64,000 bases of DNA, taken from assembly GCA_026393985.1 (NCBI GenBank), contig JAPKZB010000078.1:124001-188000 (forward strand), read 5' to 3'. The notes below the pieces were generated by a model that saw only the letters and a list, made by a program, of their open reading frames with translations, was not told the origin of the DNA and did no database searches. Each line of letters starts with the position of its first letter. The stretch's first letter is position 1. This document shows, one piece after another, positions 62,071 through 64,000 of this stretch. Position numbers and translations under genes: made by a program. The stretch is from Acidobacteriota bacterium (GTDB lineage: Bacteria; Acidobacteriota; Terriglobia; Bryobacterales; Bryobacteraceae).

Positions 62071-62844
62071 GAGCGAGCGGAGGCGCTTGGTCTGCACGCG
62101 GCTGACGGGGACCTCGGTGCCGCGCTTGTCATCCATTTTCAGTTGGAAGCTGGACTTGAACCAGGGGATGACTTCCTTGATGCGGTTGATGTTGACGAGC
62201 CAGGAGCGGTGGACGCGCCAGAAGGTGTCGGGGTCGAGCGTGGACTGGAGCTCTTCGATGGTTTTGTAGGTGGATTCGCCTTCGAGGCCCTGGCAGACGA
62301 TGGTGATGAGGCCGTCGTCGATGGTGGCGAAGATGATGTCCTGGGAGTCGACGATGAGGTTGCGGTTGTCGCGGCGGATGAGGATTTTGGCGCGGACGGG
62401 CCCGGTGCGGACGATGATGGGGCCTTCGGGGGCGGGTTTCTGGCGATCGGCGATGGTGCGGCGGGCGCGGTCGATGGCCTGCGCAAGGCGTTCCTTCTCG
62501 ATGGGCTTGAGGATGTAGTCCATGGCTTCGAGTTGGAAGGCTTCGACGGCGTAGTGGTCGAAGGCAGTAGCGAGGATGAAGTGGGGGAGAGGGATCTCTT
62601 TTTCGCGGAGTCGTTTGATGACGCCGAGGCCGTCGAGGCCCGGCATTTGGACGTCGAGGAAGGCGAGGTCGGGTTCGAGGTCCTCGATGAGTTTGACGGC
62701 TTCGAGACCGTTCGAGGCGGTGGCGGCGACTTCGATATCGGGGAAGTCTTTGAGGAGGAAGGCGAGTTCATCGCGGGCGAGGGCTTCATCGTCGACGAGG
62801 ATGGCCGTGATGGTTTGCGGGGGAGCGGCGGCGCGGCTTTGCAT
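62059..62844 (-). CDS. LytTR-family response regulator
   Basis: A 261-residue regulator of the LytR/AlgR type. The receiver has ILVDDEALARDEL, phospho-acceptor Asp64 in LAFLDVQMPGLDG and Lys in YILKPIEKERL. The LytTR DNA-binding domain (about residues 150-261) shows DIIFATIDDGLITIVC, DTFWRVHRSWLVNINRIKEV and a conserved end with EVPVSRVQTKRLRSLL. No sensor kinase gene is adjacent. The start is ATG 62844, 32 bp from the divergent epimerase gene. Confidence 0.93.
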   Translation of the reverse strand: MQSRAAAPPQTITAILVDDEALARDELAFLLKDFPDIEVAATASNGLEAVKLIEDLEPDLAFLDVQMPGLDGLGVIKRLREKEIPLPHFILATAFDHYAVEAFQLEAMDYILKPIEKERLAQAIDRARRTIADRQKPAPEGPIIVRTGPVRAKILIRRDNRNLIVDSQDIIFATIDDGLITIVCQGLEGESTYKTIEELQSTLDPDTFWRVHRSWLVNINRIKEVIPWFKSSFQLKMDDKRGTEVPVSRVQTKRLRSLLKL

Positions 62845-62876
62845 TCCGATGCTAGGATAGCAGGGCAGGGGTTGGG

Positions 62877-63860
62877 ATGAAGGTTCTGGTTATCGGCGGC
62901 ACGCTGTTCATTGGACGGGCACTGGTGACGGAACTGGTGAAGGCGGGGCATGAGGTGACGGTGCTGCACCGGCGGGCGCAGCATGATCTGGGGGCGGTGG
63001 GCCGGAAGCAGATCGGGAATCTGATGGCGGACCGCAATGACCCGGCCCAGATTCGAGAGGCGTTGGCGGGGCAGCGGTTTGAGGTCGTGTTCGACAACGT
63101 CTACGACTGGGAGCGTGGGACGACGGCGGCGCAGGTGGAGGCGACGGCGATGGCGGCGGGGGATTCGCTGCGGCGTTACGTGTTTGTTTCGAGCGTAGCG
63201 GCCTACGGGGCGGGACTGAACCACCACGAAGGGGATGGGCTGGCGGGGGAGGATCATCCGGACTCTTATGTGCGGAACAAGGCCAACAGTGAGAGGGCGC
63301 TGTTCCGGCTGCATCAGCGCTACGGGTTGCCGGCGGTGACGCTGCGGCCGCCGTACATTTACGGGCCGGGGAACCCGTTTCACCGGGAGTCCTTCTTCTG
63401 GGAGCGTTTCCGGGACAACCGGAAGGTTATAGTTCCGGGGGATGGGCGGCGGTTGATGCAGTTTGTGTACGTCCGAGACCTGGTGGCGGCGGCGATGGCG
63501 GCGATGACGGCGCCGGGGGCGGTGGGCCATGCGTTCAACGTGGCCAACGCGAAGGCGATTACACAGATGGAGACGGTGCTGGCGTTGGCGGAGGCGGCGG
63601 GCAAGAAGGGCGTGGAGATGGCGAAGGTGCCGCGGGAGAAGCTGCTGCAGGCGGGGGGGCATCCGATGGGGCCGAAGCTGTACTTCGGGTTCTACTTCGA
63701 TCTGCCGCCGATTACGATGCTGGTGACGAAGGCGCAGCGGATGTTGCTGTTCCGTCCGACGGAGTTTGCGGCGGGATTGAAGGAGACGTTTAAGGCCTGG
63801 AAGGCGGTGGAAGGGACGCTGCCGGTGCCGGATTACGCGTACGAAGACAGTGTCTTGTAG
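62877..63860 (+). CDS. NAD-dependent epimerase/dehydratase (extended SDR)
   Basis: A 327-residue extended SDR. The dinucleotide motif is GGTLFIGRALV (8-18), the catalytic pair is in SYVRNKANSE (Tyr-x3-Lys), and VTLRPPYIYGPGNPFHRESFFWERF and VYVRDLVAAA follow. This group resembles mRNA-binding chloroplast-type or sugar-nucleotide epimerases; the substrate is unknown. Codons end mainly in G, opposite to + strand genes in the left two thirds of the window. The 3' end overlaps a convergent partial gene by 28 bp. Confidence 0.9.
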   Translation: MKVLVIGGTLFIGRALVTELVKAGHEVTVLHRRAQHDLGAVGRKQIGNLMADRNDPAQIREALAGQRFEVVFDNVYDWERGTTAAQVEATAMAAGDSLRRYVFVSSVAAYGAGLNHHEGDGLAGEDHPDSYVRNKANSERALFRLHQRYGLPAVTLRPPYIYGPGNPFHRESFFWERFRDNRKVIVPGDGRRLMQFVYVRDLVAAAMAAMTAPGAVGHAFNVANAKAITQMETVLALAEAAGKKGVEMAKVPREKLLQAGGHPMGPKLYFGFYFDLPPITMLVTKAQRMLLFRPTEFAAGLKETFKAWKAVEGTLPVPDYAYEDSVL

Positions 63861-64000
63861 GCGCTGCGGGCGGTGTTGGTGTGGATGGTGACGGTGTCTT
63901 CGACGCGGCGGGCGTAGCCGCCGGCGAGGGTAACGACGACGGGTAGGCGGCGGCGCATGGCGGCGGCGAAGACGGCTTCATCGCGGGCGAGGAGGCCGGC
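63833..64000 (-). CDS. C-terminal end of a histone-deacetylase-family protein (partial)
   Basis: The minus-strand frame enters from the right edge and ends at TAA (complement of 63833-63835), giving 55 residues. It reads GLLARDEAVFAAAMRRRLPVVVTLAGGYA followed by DTVTIHTNTARSAY. This is the C-terminal signature of HDAC/AcuC-like deacetylases, in which Leu-x-Gly-Gly-Tyr carries the catalytic Tyr. The rest of the gene lies beyond the window. It overlaps the epimerase gene end by 28 bp. Confidence 0.8.
   Translation of the reverse strand, partial: AGLLARDEAVFAAAMRRRLPVVVTLAGGYARRVEDTVTIHTNTARSAYKTLSSYA

Overview
The window is GC-rich, densely coding bacterial DNA, most likely from an Acidobacteriota member of the Solibacter/Bryobacter type. 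The assignment rests on lineage-typical families: a secreted protein with the Solibacter-type TIGR03437 domain (51809-53527), a VWFA-related acidobacterial protein (TIGR03436-like, 21681-22772), long diheme cytochrome-c peroxidase paralogs, a PQQ propeller fused to two cytochrome c domains, secreted sulfatases, and the futalosine route to menaquinone (mqnD). No tRNA, rRNA, insertion sequence, prophage or CRISPR array was seen.

Layout. 1-3.8 kb: end of an unknown gene, a neutral-ceramidase-like protein, an SBF-type transporter and an MFS exporter. 3.8-5.9 kb: a hybrid two-component sensor decayed to a pseudogene. 6-14.5 kb: PQQ/cytochrome c dehydrogenase, htpG, a pair of bacterial PH-domain membrane proteins, an aldehyde dehydrogenase/iron alcohol dehydrogenase operon and a small ArsC-fold protein without the catalytic cysteine. 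14.5-20.7 kb: two tandem diheme peroxidase paralogs, divergent from a histidine kinase/OmpR-type regulator pair, with a near-ideal regulator-type operator between them. 20.7-29.3 kb: RidA, a YkgJ-type Cys-cluster protein, a molybdenum cofactor operon (moeA-moaC plus a VWA protein), then amidase, two M16 peptidase-family proteins and a lipoprotein MsrB in overlapping order. 29.2-34.4 kb: M28 peptidase, acyl-CoA synthetase, prmA and an enolase-superfamily enzyme in one operon. 34.4-40.8 kb: gamma-glutamyltransferase, DUF72, sulfatase, SDR and a second sulfatase. 40.8-46.9 kb: M23 peptidase, DUF3500, a propeller protein, an HPt protein, mqnD, a HEAT-repeat protein and a small conserved protein. 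46.9-50.4 kb: TIGR01777 epimerase, class II CPD photolyase, radical SAM protein. 50.3-57.3 kb: PilZ, NtrY/NtrX-like kinase and regulator, TIGR03437 protein and an orphan NuoM on one strand. 57.6-64 kb: exported RidA, rarA, a TrmH-type methyltransferase, an ElyC/SanA-type protein, a three-gene photolyase-like cassette, a LytTR regulator, an epimerase and the end of a histone-deacetylase-family gene.

The most interesting item is the cassette at 60792-62070. It holds a DUF2256 zinc-ribbon peptide, a stand-alone photolyase/cryptochrome FAD domain with a Cys-rich tail, and a separate short protein resembling a shrunken photolyase N-terminal domain. The two photolyase halves are encoded as separate proteins in reversed order. 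This is additional to the intact class II photolyase 12 kb away.

Genome style. Genes overlap heavily: many 1-4 nt start/stop overlaps, and 9 of 13 convergent gene pairs overlap at their 3' ends. Divergent start codons often lie less than 55 bp apart, with -10-like hexamers very close to the start codons. The + strand is visibly C-rich from about 6 to 43 kb whichever strand is coding, and G-rich from about 50 to 64 kb, so strand skew changes sign near 43-50 kb.
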